Notes: generated from the letters alone by a model not told the origin. DNA of 64,000 bases from Cellvibrio sp. PSBB023 (GCF_002007605.1 NZ_CP019799.1:2418001-2482000), one strand, 5' to 3'. Shown: positions 10,979 to 21,528, numbered from the stretch's first letter. Made by a program: numbers and translations.

Positions 10979-12837
10979 CAGGTAGCTGACCTCCCATTAT
11001 TTACGGCCGCTGTTGTTGTGGCGGATTTATCCGTTTGCGCGGCACCAGCAGGCACTTCTTTTTTAGCAGTTTTATCGACGACGCTTTTATTATCGTGCTG
11101 ATAAATATTGTCAGGCGGCACTTGCAACATTCGCAGCGCATCTTCCGCTACTTTTGAAAATGCAGGTGCAGCAACCCAACCACCGTTAGTATAAATACCC
11201 GAGCCCTGCGGCTCATCGACAATCACCATGGCAACAATGCGCGGATTATCCGCAGGTGCCATACCAATAAAAGAAGCGATTTGTTTTTCTGAATAGCGAC
11301 CATTAATAGCTTTATAGGCCGTACCGGTTTTTCCGGCGACCGAATAGGAAATGGCTTTTGCCCGTGAGCCTGTACCTTCAGCAGTCACTACGCGCTTGAG
11401 CATTTGCGTTACTTGATCGGTATATTTTTTATCGATAACACGCTCACCTTCAGGTGCATTGTCCACACGCAATAGCGAGACGGGGCGCTTCACACCACCG
11501 GAGGCAATCACACCATAGGCTTGCACCACTTGCAGCGGCGTCATGGTCATGGCGTAGCCGTAAGAAATATTCGCGCGCTCGATACGCTGCAAGGGTTTCA
11601 GTACCGGCACGTTGCCAGTGCCTTCACCGGGGAAGCCGGTGCCCACCGGTTGCGATGCACCCAAACGGGCAAACATATCGCGCACCGTATTAGTATCCAG
11701 CGCGAATGAAATTTTGGTCATGGCGATGTTGCTGGATTTGGCAATGGCCATGGCCAAATCCATCGCACCATAATTGCGGTGATCCTTAATAGGTTTGCTG
11801 CCCACCATAAAATAACCGGGGTTAGTATCGATAACATCTTCCGGTTTAAATTTGCCACTATCGAGCGCGGCGAGCACAACCCAGGGTTTCACCGTTGAAC
11901 CCGGCTCGTATAAATCGGTAATAGCGCGATTGCGCAAACCATCGCCACGGGCGCGGCTGCGATCATTCGGGTTGTAGCTGGGTAAATTGGAAATGGCGAG
12001 CACTTCGCCAGTGAGCACATCGAGAATCACAATAGAACCTGCGACAGCGCTGCTCGCTTCCACCGCTTTTTTCAATTCGCGATGCGCGAGGTACTGCAAA
12101 CGCAAATCAATGCTGAGCGTGAGGTTTTGACCTGGGCGCGCCGCTTTAACCAAACGCAATTCTTTTACTGTGCGACCACGCAAATCTTTCAGGACTTCTT
12201 TTGCGCCGTTTTCACCGGTGAGCCAGGCGTCGTACGCCAACTCCATACCTTCCTGACCACGATCATCCACATCCGTCATACCAACCAAATGGGCAGCCAC
12301 ATCGGCGGCGGGGTAATAGCGGTGATATTCAATTTGCTCGTAAACGCCGGGAATATCCAACGACAAAACCGCTTGCGCGGCTTCGGGTGACATTTGACGT
12401 TGCAGGTACATAAATTCTTTATTGGCATAACGCGCCAAACGCGATTCCAAATCCGCCTTATCGGCTTTAAGCGCCTGCGCCAGGTCGGCAATGCGGTGAG
12501 GGGCTTGCGACAAGACCTTAGGGTTGGCCCAGAGCGTAGAAACAGGTGTACTCACCGCCAGAGGTGAACCGTTGCGGTCAGTGATAACACCGCGATAGGC
12601 AGGAATAATTTCCGTACGCAGGGTGCGCGACTCGCCCTGATCCTGCAGGAATTCATAGCCTTTATCGGTATTGGGTAATACTTGCAGGCTGGCGACATGA
12701 ACGATCAGCACACCCACCAACACGGCCAACACCAAACCAACGCCATAGAAACGCCAACGCGCCACTTTAAGCGGCTTGTGATCAGGCTTGGCGAGTGGGC
12801 GAGCGCGGCGCGGCTCAAAGGCAGAGGAACGGCTCAT
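10978..12837 (-). CDS. ftsI: Septal peptidoglycan transpeptidase FtsI (PBP3)
   Basis: Class B penicillin-binding protein that crosslinks septal peptidoglycan with FtsW. 619 residues. Short cytoplasmic N-terminus, one membrane anchor (about 31-52), a pedestal region with YRGVITDRNGSPLAVS, then the transpeptidase domain: STVK at 314-317 (catalytic Ser), SSN at 368-370, KTGT at 503-506. After the usual end, a hydrophilic tail rich in Lys/Ala/Asp (about residues 585-619) is longer than in E. coli. The start overlaps the ftsL stop by 4 bases. Confidence 0.97.
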   Translation of the reverse strand: MSRSSAFEPRRARPLAKPDHKPLKVARWRFYGVGLVLAVLVGVLIVHVASLQVLPNTDKGYEFLQDQGESRTLRTEIIPAYRGVITDRNGSPLAVSTPVSTLWANPKVLSQAPHRIADLAQALKADKADLESRLARYANKEFMYLQRQMSPEAAQAVLSLDIPGVYEQIEYHRYYPAADVAAHLVGMTDVDDRGQEGMELAYDAWLTGENGAKEVLKDLRGRTVKELRLVKAARPGQNLTLSIDLRLQYLAHRELKKAVEASSAVAGSIVILDVLTGEVLAISNLPSYNPNDRSRARGDGLRNRAITDLYEPGSTVKPWVVLAALDSGKFKPEDVIDTNPGYFMVGSKPIKDHRNYGAMDLAMAIAKSSNIAMTKISFALDTNTVRDMFARLGASQPVGTGFPGEGTGNVPVLKPLQRIERANISYGYAMTMTPLQVVQAYGVIASGGVKRPVSLLRVDNAPEGERVIDKKYTDQVTQMLKRVVTAEGTGSRAKAISYSVAGKTGTAYKAINGRYSEKQIASFIGMAPADNPRIVAMVIVDEPQGSGIYTNGGWVAAPAFSKVAEDALRMLQVPPDNIYQHDNKSVVDKTAKKEVPAGAAQTDKSATTTAAVNNGRSAT

Positions 12838-13193
12838 TGACCACCTGCCGCAGGCGCCTGCGCCTGACCGCGACCATCGATTATTCGGTCGCCGGAAATC
12901 ATCACTATGTCTTCAGGGGTGGGCGCCATCATATTCAATTCGGAAATCGCTGCATTCTCAACGCGACCATAAGCAGCCCAGGTACTTTGCTCCAGCAAGT
13001 ATTGCCCCCACTGGACTTGCAGTTGTGCCGCCTCGCGACGCAGGGTTTCCAGGCTATTCACATCGCGGCGCACCAATTGGGTAGTGGCCACCACCCCCAA
13101 CGCAGATACCACTGTCGCCACCCACAATACCGCGACGATCAGCAATACGCTGGCCGCTGGCGGTTTTGGTTGTGATTGGAGACTTCTGTTCAT
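12834..13193 (-). CDS. ftsL: Cell division protein FtsL
   Basis: Small bitopic divisome protein that partners FtsQ and FtsB. 119 residues: a basic N-terminus (MNRSLQSQPKPPAA), one membrane segment (about 16-37, SVLLIVAVLWVATVVSALGV) and a periplasmic coiled-coil-like stretch (RDVNSLETLRREAAQLQVQWGQYLLEQ, shown here only for its heptad pattern across about 44-70). The C-terminal Gln/Ala-rich tail ends at the ftsI start. Assignment rests on size, topology and position between rsmH and ftsI. Confidence 0.93.
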   Translation of the reverse strand: MNRSLQSQPKPPAASVLLIVAVLWVATVVSALGVVATTQLVRRDVNSLETLRREAAQLQVQWGQYLLEQSTWAAYGRVENAAISELNMMAPTPEDIVMISGDRIIDGRGQAQAPAAGGQ

Positions 13194-13280
13194 GGAATCC
13201 CTGGCAATTTAGCGGTGAAGGTTCTGTGTAACTGACTGATAGTTGCTTTAGTTTTGATTCAATCGACGAACAATCGGGAT

Positions 13281-14210
13281 TTACAATTTCTCGGCCACTC
13301 GCATCACGGCGCTGCGTGAGCGGACATTCGCACTCACCTCAGCGTCGCTCGCCTTGATTGCCTTACCGAGTGAGCGCATGCGTTTATTTAATTGGTCATC
13401 GCGAATTGGCAGCCCTTTGGGTACAGGGTCACCCAATTCCTGACGGCGAATAAACCGCTTTACCACGCGATCTTCCAGCGAGTGGAAGCTGATCACTACC
13501 AAACGGCCGCCCGGTGCCAATACCGCGAGTGCTTGATCCAATACCGATTCAAGATCACCCAGCTCGTTATTCACATGGATGCGAATCGCCTGAAAAGCGC
13601 GGGTTGCCGGATGCTTACCCTTTTCCCACGCCGGATTTGCCTCCTTGATCACTTCTGCCAAATGCTTGGTGCGTGTAAACGGTTGCTTTTGGCGCTCGGC
13701 GATAATGGCGCGCGCCATGCGCTTGGCAAAACGCTCCTCACCAAACTCTTTAAGCACCCAGGTAATTTCGTCTTCGTCTGCGCTGTTAACCCAATCCGCC
13801 GCACTTTGGCCTCGGGTTTGGTCCATACGCATATCGAGCGGGCCATCCTGCATAAAGCTGAAGCCTCGCTCGGCTTCATCCAACTGCGGCGATGACACGC
13901 CCAAATCCAGCAATACGCCGGTCACCTTGCCGGTCATATCGCGCTCACTCATCAGCGCGGCCAATTCGGCAAACGACCCATGGGCAATCGCAAAACGCGC
14001 ATCAGCACCAAAGCGCACTGTGGCGGTGGCAATCGCCGCGAGGTCTTTATCGATCCCCAGCAAGCGCCCTTCGGCGCCCAACTGCTGCAGGATCAAACTG
14101 CTGTGACCACCGCGCCCGAAGGTGCCATCCACGTAAAAACCGGAGGTATCGGTAACCAGTGCCTCTACCGCCTCGTTCAGGAGCACGGTGATGTGTTGAG
14201 CGTCAGACAC
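13281..14210 (-). CDS. rsmH: 16S rRNA m4C1402 methyltransferase RsmH (MraW)
   Basis: SAM-dependent N4-methyltransferase acting on C1402 of 16S rRNA. 309 residues. Signatures: [13 protein letters not shown] at the N-terminus, the SAM loop [44 protein letters not shown] and the C-terminal [16 protein letters not shown]. The start is GTG (14210). It begins 8 bases after the mraZ stop; an 87-base gap then separates it from ftsL, the largest gap inside this dcw cluster. Confidence 0.97.
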   Translation of the reverse strand: MSDAQHITVLLNEAVEALVTDTSGFYVDGTFGRGGHSSLILQQLGAEGRLLGIDKDLAAIATATVRFGADARFAIAHGSFAELAALMSERDMTGKVTGVLLDLGVSSPQLDEAERGFSFMQDGPLDMRMDQTRGQSAADWVNSADEDEITWVLKEFGEERFAKRMARAIIAERQKQPFTRTKHLAEVIKEANPAWEKGKHPATRAFQAIRIHVNNELGDLESVLDQALAVLAPGGRLVVISFHSLEDRVVKRFIRRQELGDPVPKGLPIRDDQLNKRMRSLGKAIKASDAEVSANVRSRSAVMRVAEKL

Positions 14211-14218
14211 GTAGATAC

Positions 14219-14659
14219 CTAGAAAGAAAGATTTTGTAATTCGGCTGGCATATCGCCATCGGTTGATTGATCCATGAGCGCGTTCCAGCTGTCTTCATTC
14301 CACAGCTCCAACTTATTGCCCAAACCAACCAACATCAGTTTTTTATCCAGATGCGCAAAGTCGCGCAGAGTGGGGGGGACCAGAATCCGGCCGTTAGCGT
14401 CCATCTCCAGATTCACCGCCTGCCCCATAAAGCGGCGCTGAATCTTACGGACTTGCTCACTGCCAGCGGGCAATGCTTGAACCTTGGCGAGCACGGGCTC
14501 CCATTCAGGTTCGGAATAAACCAGCAAGCAGCGTTCGTACATGTGTGCTGTCACCCACAAACGCCCGGCGCTGGACGACAGCAGCGAATCGCGAATGCGC
14601 GCTGGTATCGCCATGCGACCCTTGGGGTCCATGCTAATGGAATGACTGCCTGTAAACAC
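14219..14659 (-). CDS. mraZ: Transcriptional regulator MraZ
   Basis: First gene of the dcw cluster; MraZ is a ring-forming AbrB-fold DNA-binding protein that represses its own operon. 146 residues with two SpoVT/AbrB-like halves: [20 protein letters not shown] near the N-terminus and the repeat unit [20 protein letters not shown] in the second half. GTG start at 14659 (MFTGSHS as translated). A matching operator lies directly upstream (14687-14729), which supports autoregulation. Confidence 0.97.
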   Translation of the reverse strand: MFTGSHSISMDPKGRMAIPARIRDSLLSSSAGRLWVTAHMYERCLLVYSEPEWEPVLAKVQALPAGSEQVRKIQRRFMGQAVNLEMDANGRILVPPTLRDFAHLDKKLMLVGLGNKLELWNEDSWNALMDQSTDGDMPAELQNLSF

Positions 14660-14686
14660 TTTTCACCACTTGATGGGATTACTTTT

Positions 14687-14729
14687 CACAAAAAACCACA
14701 AAAAACCACAAATACCCACTTTTCCCCAC
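14687..14729 (-). promoter_or_regulatory. MraZ operator: 10-bp-phased GTGGG repeats
   Basis: On the minus strand, upstream of mraZ, GTGGG-type boxes recur exactly every 10 bases: GTGGG (14725-14729), GTGGG (14715-14719), GTGGT (two copies, 14705-14709 and 14695-14699) and a final GTG (14687-14689), each followed by an A/T-rich 5-base spacer. This is the layout known for MraZ boxes, and it sits just downstream of the predicted -10. Confidence 0.85.
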
Positions 14730-14736
14730 GGTGCTC

Positions 14737-14764
14737 ACTATAAATCGGAGCAGGTCAAAGTCAA
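14737..14764 (-). promoter_or_regulatory. Predicted sigma70 promoter of the dcw operon
   Basis: Reading the minus strand, TTGACT (14759-14764) and TATAGT (14737-14742) are separated by 16 bases, a near-consensus sigma70 promoter. Transcription would begin near 14730, at the first MraZ box, so MraZ binding could block early elongation or initiation. The rest of 14765-15039 shows no gene that I can support. Confidence 0.7.
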
Positions 14765-15039
14765 GCGAGCTGGCGCGAAAACATGGGTAATTTCACGGGA
14801 AAAATCAGGAAAAATCGGCGAACAAGAAGGGAAATGACACAATACCACCGCCACAAAACGCAACTTAAACAATCAAAACAAAGCGATAGCGCACAAACCT
14901 AATGTAAAACATTAAGTTTGAAATTATTTCGCGGTAATAAGCAGGGATCTTTAGAAGGATTCGGTCTAATTCGACCTTGAAGAGAACAGCAAACCACAAA
15001 CTACACATCACATACTGGCAAATAAAGCGGAATAAAGTC

Positions 15040-15418
<379 letters not shown>

Positions 15419-15426
15419 GAGGCGGC

Positions 15427-15455
15427 ACATTAACTGCCCACGGCGACAAGTGCAA
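15427..15455 (-). promoter_or_regulatory. Predicted rnpB promoter
   Basis: On the minus strand TTGCAC (15450-15455) and TAATGT (15427-15432) are 17 bases apart, and the -10 ends 8 bases before the first paired base of RNase P RNA at 15418. The spacing predicts the mature-like 5' end very well. From 15456 to 15660 nothing else is clear. Confidence 0.6.
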
Positions 15456-15677
15456 GCACAACAATTGCCCGGGATTGGTTTTAATTTGTCGCCAATTTCC
15501 TCATTCATATCAATAACAAGCTCTATATCGATGGACTTATCGCTAATTGTCACCCAAAAGGGTTTTTAGCTGGTATTTTTGCCGCCTTAGTCTATTAATT
15601 AACACTGATCAATTACTTGTTATAACAGATCATCTCCCTGAATCGGATCTCACAATAAAAGCCCAGGAGAACTTCCA

Positions 15678-18059
15678 GTGAAAGCGTATCAACACAACTT
15701 TCTTGCTATGGCTATTGCGTTGCACATAGCTGTACCCGCCGCCGCACAAAACAACAGCCCCGCGCTGGAAGAAGTGATGGTCACCGCGCAAAAGCGCGAG
15801 CAAAGCCTGCGTGATGTGCCTATTTCAGTTAGCGCACTGTCCAGCAAAAAGCTGGAGGATGCTGGCATTACCAGTATTGAACGTGTGGCGGACTATATTC
15901 CCGGTTTCAATATGACTCAAACGGGTATTGGCACCAATATCGCTATTCGCGGTATCAGTTCCGGCGTAAACCCCGGCTTTGAGCAGTCGGCGGCGCAGTA
16001 TGTGGATGGCATTCACTTTGGGCGCTCGCAATTGTCGCGGGCACCGTTTCTGGATTTGGAGCGCGTAGAGATCCTGCGTGGCCCGCAAAGTATTTTATTT
16101 GGCAAAAATTCCACTGCCGGTGCGATCAGTATCACCACTGCAAAACCCGGCAGCGAACACGAAGCCAAGCTGACCGCGCTGTATGAACCCGAACACGGAG
16201 AGAAGGATATTCGCCTTGTCCTTTCGGGCCCTATTAGCGACACAGTGGGCGGGCGGCTCGCGATTTTACACAGCAGCATTGATGGTTTTATGGAGAACAC
16301 AACCCTCGGCCGCGATGAGTCGGGCGATGAAAATCGGGTGATCCGCGCAACACTGGAGTGGCAGCCCAATGACCTGTGGGATATCACGCTTAAATTGGAA
16401 GATGGTTCGTTTGACAGTGAAGGCCGCAACATTGAGGTAGTTAAGCCCATCGAAATCCCGTCGCAGCAAACCGGTGTTGCTACGCCCTATGCGAATGCGC
16501 TGCAATTTTTTACCCAGGGCCAGTACTTACTGGATACCACTCATGACTGGAAGCGCCAGTCCAATGGCGATTTCAGCTATAACGACACTGAAAATGTGAC
16601 CCTGACTATTGAGCGCGAGTTGGGTGAACACACCCTGACGGCCATCACCGGCTATAACGCTTACACCTATGATGAGCTGTGCGATTGCGACTTCACCGGC
16701 GCACCGGGCTTTAATATTTTGTCGAACGAAGACTACAGCCAGGTCAGCCAGGAAATTCGCATCGCCTCGCCAGAAGATACCCGGTTCAGCTATATCGGCG
16801 GCCTGTTCTTCCAAAGCAGCTCGATGAAGTTCCACGACGCCATTCGCGTTCCCACCGATAGCTTTATTGCGACCGCTTTTACATCACAACTGGGTGCAAC
16901 CGCCGCCAACTTGCTGCGCGGTGCCGCGTCCAATCGCGAGTTTGAGCAGGACACCGATCTAGCGGCGATCTTCGCCCAAGGGACCTGGAATGTGACTGAC
17001 TTGTCGCGTGTGATTGTAGGCGCACGCTACACCGCCGAAACCAAAGAGGCGACGCGTACCCAATACCACGTCAGCAATGCCGGTGTCGCCTTGCCGCAAG
17101 GTGGCCCAAGCGATCCCTACAACATTATCTGGAGCCAGTTCAAAATCGACCCGCACTCAATCAGCGGGGATCGCGATGAATCCGGCTTTACACCACTGAT
17201 CACCCTGCAACACGACTTGAATGGCACCGATATGCTCTATGCCAGCTTTACCACCGGGTTTAAATCCGGCGGTTTTGATGTGCGAGCCAATGCCGCACCC
17301 AATGAACTGGATGGCGTTTACCCCGCTATTGAGGGCACCTGGGAATTTGAAGAGGAAAAGGTTAACAACTACGAAATTGGTGGCAAATTCGTACTGGCAG
17401 ATGGTGCTGCTGAGTTAAATGTCGCCGCCTTCCGCTCCGAATTTAAAGACATGCAAACCAGCCAATTTGACGGCAGCCTCAGTTTTAATGTCACCAATGC
17501 CGGTCAGGCAGTTGTGCAAGGGCTGGAAGTCGATGGGCGCTGGGCGCTTACAGACAATATCCTGCTGCGCGGTGCGGGTGCTTACATCGACTTTGAGTAC
17601 ACCGATTTCCCCAATTCCCAGTGTTACTTTGGCCAATCCATTGCCGAGCGCAACCCCACCAACCCAGATGTATGCGATGCCACGGGTAAACGCCGTGAGT
17701 TCACGCCGGAATTCCAGGGCAACCTGGGGATTGATTACACCATTCATTTCAGTAATGGCTTGCAGTTGGTCAACACCCTTGACCTGATCTACAGCGATGA
17801 CTACCTGACCACTCCGTCACTTGACCCACGCTTCACCCAAGACGCCTACACCAAGATCAACGCGCGTATTGCACTGAGTGACAACAGTGAAAAATGGGAA
17901 CTGGCGCTGATTGGCAAAAACCTGACCGATGAATCCATCATCCCTTACGCTAACGGGCTGCCAGTGGCATCCGTAGTCACGCGCGGAACGGGCTCTGGTT
18001 ATTACGCCTTTTATGAACGCCCCAGAAGCGTAGCCATTCAGGGAACCATCCGTTTTTAA
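15678..18059 (+). CDS. TonB-dependent outer-membrane receptor
   Basis: Outer-membrane beta-barrel for energy-dependent uptake. 793 residues; GTG start at 15678 with RBS CAGGAG at 15664. Signal peptide about 1-23 (cut after AVPAAAQ), TonB-box-like stretch EEVMVTAQKREQSLRDVPIS, plug domain about 40-150 with IAIRGISSGVNPGFEQSA and VEILRGPQSILFGKNSTAGAI, then the barrel ending in an aromatic residue (VAIQGTIRF). The closest feel is to the large group of Pfam Plug/TonB_dep_Rec receptors with RDVPIS motifs found in sphingomonads and Cellvibrio. No ligand can be read from the sequence; the neighbours (EamA exporter) give no clear hint. Confidence 0.93.
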   Translation: MKAYQHNFLAMAIALHIAVPAAAQNNSPALEEVMVTAQKREQSLRDVPISVSALSSKKLEDAGITSIERVADYIPGFNMTQTGIGTNIAIRGISSGVNPGFEQSAAQYVDGIHFGRSQLSRAPFLDLERVEILRGPQSILFGKNSTAGAISITTAKPGSEHEAKLTALYEPEHGEKDIRLVLSGPISDTVGGRLAILHSSIDGFMENTTLGRDESGDENRVIRATLEWQPNDLWDITLKLEDGSFDSEGRNIEVVKPIEIPSQQTGVATPYANALQFFTQGQYLLDTTHDWKRQSNGDFSYNDTENVTLTIERELGEHTLTAITGYNAYTYDELCDCDFTGAPGFNILSNEDYSQVSQEIRIASPEDTRFSYIGGLFFQSSSMKFHDAIRVPTDSFIATAFTSQLGATAANLLRGAASNREFEQDTDLAAIFAQGTWNVTDLSRVIVGARYTAETKEATRTQYHVSNAGVALPQGGPSDPYNIIWSQFKIDPHSISGDRDESGFTPLITLQHDLNGTDMLYASFTTGFKSGGFDVRANAAPNELDGVYPAIEGTWEFEEEKVNNYEIGGKFVLADGAAELNVAAFRSEFKDMQTSQFDGSLSFNVTNAGQAVVQGLEVDGRWALTDNILLRGAGAYIDFEYTDFPNSQCYFGQSIAERNPTNPDVCDATGKRREFTPEFQGNLGIDYTIHFSNGLQLVNTLDLIYSDDYLTTPSLDPRFTQDAYTKINARIALSDNSEKWELALIGKNLTDESIIPYANGLPVASVVTRGTGSGYYAFYERPRSVAIQGTIRF

Positions 18060-18096
18060 TCCTTCAATTGGAAGCTTCGCAGCCTCCATATACCCC

Positions 18097-18119
18097 AAGG
18101 GCGCTACGGCGCCCTTTTT
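18097..18119 (+). terminator. Rho-independent terminator after the TonB receptor
   Basis: Perfect 8-bp stem AAGGGCGC / GCGCCCTT with a TACG loop, followed by a short T run, 38 bases after the receptor stop. It isolates the receptor as a single-gene unit. Confidence 0.85.
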
Positions 18120-18202
18120 GTTGACGTTTTCACTGCCAGCAACGAGCCACAACTGCTATTATTAATACGACTTATTTTTGCGCTGCGATTGGATTACGAG
18201 CA

Positions 18203-19189
18203 ATGAGCGATTCCCCCGCCGGACAAACTCCGGAGCCACAATCCAGACCCGAGGCCAGCCCCTCAGTATCCGCACAACCGCAGCACTCACACCTGCCACA
18301 CAATATCCTCAAGGGTTTCCTGCTCGCTGCGGCGGCATTATTCCTGTTTACCTGCATGGACAGCATCACCAAATACCTGACGAGCCATTACAACGTGCCC
18401 TTTGTGGTGGCTATGCGTTACCTGGTTCACTGCTCTGTGATGTTGATTATCCTCGCACCGCGCCATGCCACCCAACTGGTCAAAACCCAGCGTACAGGTC
18501 TTGTCGTCTTGCGCGGCCTGGCACTCACGCTGTCATCCCTGTGTATGGGGATGGCGCTACAGCGCATGCCGTTGGCTGAAACCACTGCGATCAATTTTCT
18601 CGCGCCCACACTGGTAGCACTGCTCGCCGGTTCCCTGTTGAGTGAACGGATTGGTGGCTGGGGCTGGGTGGCGATAGTGACGGGGTTTATCGGGGTGCTG
18701 TTAATTGCGCGCCCCGGTGGTGGACTGGATGCACTGGGGGTATTTTTTGCGCTGATGGCCGCCTGCGCCAATGCCACCTACCAGTTGCTGTCGCGGTTAC
18801 TGGCCAGTACCGAAAAAGCTATCGCCCTGCTGTTTTACACCGCGCTGATTGGCTCGATTATCTTCGGCATCGCCCTGCCCTGGTACTGGGAAAACAAAAC
18901 ACCGAGCACACTGGAATTCATCCTGCTGCTCAGCATGGGCCTGACCGGTGGGCTGGGCCACTACCTCTTTACCCTCGCCTACCGCCACGCACCCGCTTCG
19001 GTGCTGGCGCCCATGACCTATTTGCAACTGCTCTGGGCAGGGCTAATGGGGTGGATGATCTTCGGCACAATCCCCGATGGCACCAGCCTGATTGGTATGG
19101 CAGTTGTCGCCGTATCAGGTTTGATCATTGCGTTTAAATCCCGCTTCACCAAGGTCACTCCCACCAAGCCCGAGTCAGATCAACTTTAA
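18203..19189 (+). CDS. EamA-family (DMT) membrane transporter
   Basis: Ten-segment drug/metabolite-type exporter of 328 residues. After a hydrophilic N-terminus of about 35 residues come two EamA repeats: segment pairs with MDSITKYLTSHYNVPFVVAMRY (about 52-73) and PLAETTAINFLAPTLVALLAG in the first repeat, and ANATYQLLSRLLASTE with HAPASVLAPMTYLQLLWAGLMGW in the second. Substrate unknown; members export amino acids, nucleobases or other metabolites. It stands alone between a terminator and the two-component operon. Confidence 0.9.
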   Translation: MSDSPAGQTPEPQSRPEASPSVSAQPQHSHLPHNILKGFLLAAAALFLFTCMDSITKYLTSHYNVPFVVAMRYLVHCSVMLIILAPRHATQLVKTQRTGLVVLRGLALTLSSLCMGMALQRMPLAETTAINFLAPTLVALLAGSLLSERIGGWGWVAIVTGFIGVLLIARPGGGLDALGVFFALMAACANATYQLLSRLLASTEKAIALLFYTALIGSIIFGIALPWYWENKTPSTLEFILLLSMGLTGGLGHYLFTLAYRHAPASVLAPMTYLQLLWAGLMGWMIFGTIPDGTSLIGMAVVAVSGLIIAFKSRFTKVTPTKPESDQL

Positions 19190-19211
19190 GCCTCGCGTCA
19201 ATAGACACTTT

Positions 19212-19227
19212 CTGACAAAAATGTCAG
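19212..19227. promoter_or_regulatory. Palindromic operator CTGACA-N4-TGTCAG before the response regulator
   Basis: Perfect inverted repeat CTGACAAAAATGTCAG, 76 bases before the response-regulator ATG. The same arms and spacing recur at 21408-21423 before the RND pump gene, so this is the probable binding site of the response regulator and implies autoregulation. It resembles the boxes known for CopR/CusR-type metal-responsive regulators. Confidence 0.7.
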
Positions 19228-19302
19228 CCAAATGTTGGGTTTATGTTGGACAGAGACAGTTACACTGGGTGCAGTTGTTGCCAGCGATGGGGGATTTTCA
19301 AA

Positions 19303-20007
19303 ATGCGTCTACTTCTCGTCGAGGATGAAGAAAAAACCTCGTCTTACATCAACCGCGCCATGAGCGAATTGGGATTCATGGTTGATGTGGCAGACAATGG
19401 CATAGATGGACTGCACCTCGCACAAGAACATGACTACGACGCGATAATTCTGGATGTCATGCTGCCGGGAAAAGATGGCTATGCCGTACTCGAAAGGTTG
19501 CGGGCAAGCAAACAGACGCCGGTACTGATGCTCTCGGCGCGCGGTTCGGTGGATGAACGAGTCAAGGGATTGCGCAGCGGCGCGGACGATTATTTAGCAA
19601 AACCTTTTTCACTGATTGAATTGGTAGCGCGCATTCAAGCGCTATTGCGTCGCCGTCATAGGGATGGTGCCGATGTCACTCAATTACAGATAGACGACCT
19701 GCACTTGGACTTACTGGCACGCCGGGTAACCAGAGCCGGGCAGCGACTTGAATTGACCGCCAAAGAATTTGCGTTACTTAGCCTGCTCGCGCGGCGACAG
19801 GGGGAAATCCTCTCCAAAATGATGATCGCTGAACAGGTGTGGGACATGAACTTCGATAGCGATGCCAACGTTGTGGAAGTGGCGATCAAACGCCTGCGTG
19901 CCAAAATCGATGCGCCCTACCCCGTCAAATTGCTTCACACAGTGCGCGGCATGGGCTACGTACTGGAAGCACGGTCAGAATTTCCGCGTCCAGGCCACTA
20001 TGAATAA
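19303..20007 (+). CDS. OmpR-family response regulator (CusR/CopR-like)
   Basis: Transcriptional regulator controlled by phosphorylation from the adjacent kinase. 234 residues from [11 protein letters not shown] at 19303 (an upstream in-frame Met at 19243 is unlikely). Receiver domain 1-115 with the acidic pair in LVEDEE, phospho-acceptor Asp51 in [13 protein letters not shown], and Lys in YLAKPFS; winged-helix domain about 130-230 with [19 protein letters not shown] and [25 protein letters not shown], the metal-responsive CusR/CopR pattern. It overlaps the kinase gene by 8 bases. Two copies of a palindrome near this operon and the pump suggest its regulon. Confidence 0.93.
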   Translation: MRLLLVEDEEKTSSYINRAMSELGFMVDVADNGIDGLHLAQEHDYDAIILDVMLPGKDGYAVLERLRASKQTPVLMLSARGSVDERVKGLRSGADDYLAKPFSLIELVARIQALLRRRHRDGADVTQLQIDDLHLDLLARRVTRAGQRLELTAKEFALLSLLARRQGEILSKMMIAEQVWDMNFDSDANVVEVAIKRLRAKIDAPYPVKLLHTVRGMGYVLEARSEFPRPGHYE

Positions 20008-21376
20008 GTTTTTTATCAGCCAGTCTATCGCTGTTCGTCTTGCGCTGATGTTCGCCTTAACGGCCGTCGCCATTGTTACAGTCTCGGCACTTATGCTGCG
20101 CCAGTCATTGCAGAACTCCTTGCGTCAGCAAATACATCAGGAACTACAATTTCGCCACAGTTTGATGGTGCCTTACATTACTGCGCGCGAATCCCTTTCC
20201 GACTGGTCAACCGTAGAAACCAAACTGGCAAACTGGACTACTGTTGAAGGTGGCCATACCCACTATTGGGTGCTCAGCGACGACCCGCGCTATCGTGTGG
20301 GCGGCGAACCGCTTGAAGGGGTTGATTGGGCGAAACAGCCCAGCGGATTTTCCCGCATACCGAAAGAACCCTGCGCACTGTACTTGCTGATTACTGAAAT
20401 TCCCGCCAAGGGCGATCGACCTGCCGTGCGCTATGTCGCCGCGCTCGACTCCACTCCCTATATGGGAACACTGCAGGCATTCACCCGCACCATGGTTTTA
20501 ATTTCTGTCGTAGGTATTGCACTGGTTGCCCTGCTCGGATTTTTTGTGGCACGTATTGGTTTGCTGCCGGTCAACCATCTCAGCCAACAAGCGCATCACC
20601 TCGCACCGGGTAATCGCGGTCAACGGTTAAATACCAAAGCCTTACCGGTAGAATTGCAAGTGTTGGCAGAGTCGTTTAACGGTGTGTTGGAGCGACAGGA
20701 AATTGGCTGGAACCAATTGGAAAGTTTTAATGCCGATGTCGCACACGAATTGCGCACCCCGCTCACTAACTTGATTGGCCAGACCCAGCTGGGTTTAGCG
20801 CGACAACGCGAGCAGCACGAGCTGGAGGATTTGCTGCAATCCAATCTGGAAGAGTTGGAGCGCATGACCTCTATTGTTAATGACATGTTGTTTTTATCCC
20901 ATGCCCAAGCCGGTGAACAGGCTACTCAATTGAGCGAGGTATCGCTGCGGGAGGAAGCGCTAAAAACAGCGGAGTACCTGGAGCCATCCTTCCTGGAAAA
21001 ATCCCTGCATCTGGTCATCGAAGGCGATGTGCAAGCGCGAGTTGATCGCCGGTTATTTCATCGTGCGCTGGCAAACCTGCTCAGCAACAGCGCGCGCCAC
21101 GCAGCAGATAACACTCATGTGACCGTCAGCTTGCAAGAAGAAAATGGTTTTGCACTAATCAGTGTTGCCAACAAAGGGGAGCCTATTGCCGCACAGCACA
21201 TTACCCGCTTATTTGAACGTTTCTACCGTATAGATGCCTCGCGGGCGCGCAGTGATATGCACCATGGTCTGGGCTTATCGATTGTGCGTGCTGTAGCACT
21301 CATGCACCACGGCGATGTATTTGCTCGCAGCAATAATGGTATTAATTGTTTTGGTTTTTCGATGGCGCTTTATTAA
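20000..21376 (+). CDS. Sensor histidine kinase (CusS-like)
   Basis: Inner-membrane sensor kinase partner of the preceding regulator. 458 residues from [20 protein letters not shown] at 20000. Topology: membrane segment about 13-35, periplasmic sensor about 36-165, second segment about 166-188, HAMP, then the HisKA domain with phospho-His in [16 protein letters not shown] and an HATPase domain with N box [10 protein letters not shown] and G box [18 protein letters not shown]. The general design and the operator type suggest sensing of a metal or an envelope stress, but the periplasmic ligand residues cannot be assigned. Confidence 0.93.
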   Translation: MNKFFISQSIAVRLALMFALTAVAIVTVSALMLRQSLQNSLRQQIHQELQFRHSLMVPYITARESLSDWSTVETKLANWTTVEGGHTHYWVLSDDPRYRVGGEPLEGVDWAKQPSGFSRIPKEPCALYLLITEIPAKGDRPAVRYVAALDSTPYMGTLQAFTRTMVLISVVGIALVALLGFFVARIGLLPVNHLSQQAHHLAPGNRGQRLNTKALPVELQVLAESFNGVLERQEIGWNQLESFNADVAHELRTPLTNLIGQTQLGLARQREQHELEDLLQSNLEELERMTSIVNDMLFLSHAQAGEQATQLSEVSLREEALKTAEYLEPSFLEKSLHLVIEGDVQARVDRRLFHRALANLLSNSARHAADNTHVTVSLQEENGFALISVANKGEPIAAQHITRLFERFYRIDASRARSDMHHGLGLSIVRAVALMHHGDVFARSNNGINCFGFSMALY

Positions 21377-21407
21377 AAAAGGTAAATCATTCTCCACCTG
21401 CAAGATT

Positions 21408-21423
21408 CTGACAAACCTGTCAG
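21408..21423. promoter_or_regulatory. Second copy of the CTGACA-N4-TGTCAG palindrome, before the RND pump
   Basis: CTGACAAACCTGTCAG has the same 6-base arms and 4-base spacer as the site at 19212-19227. It lies 105 bases before the pump start, and a further half-site CGTCAG follows at 21429. This ties the RND operon to the two-component system. Confidence 0.7.
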
Positions 21424-21528
21424 TAAAACGTCAGCCTATCGACCTATTCATCCATCTAATATGTATCAAGATTACGTGTGCCTATTGGGCAATTTATTGA
21501 ACTCACTCTACACACCAGGGAGGCATAA

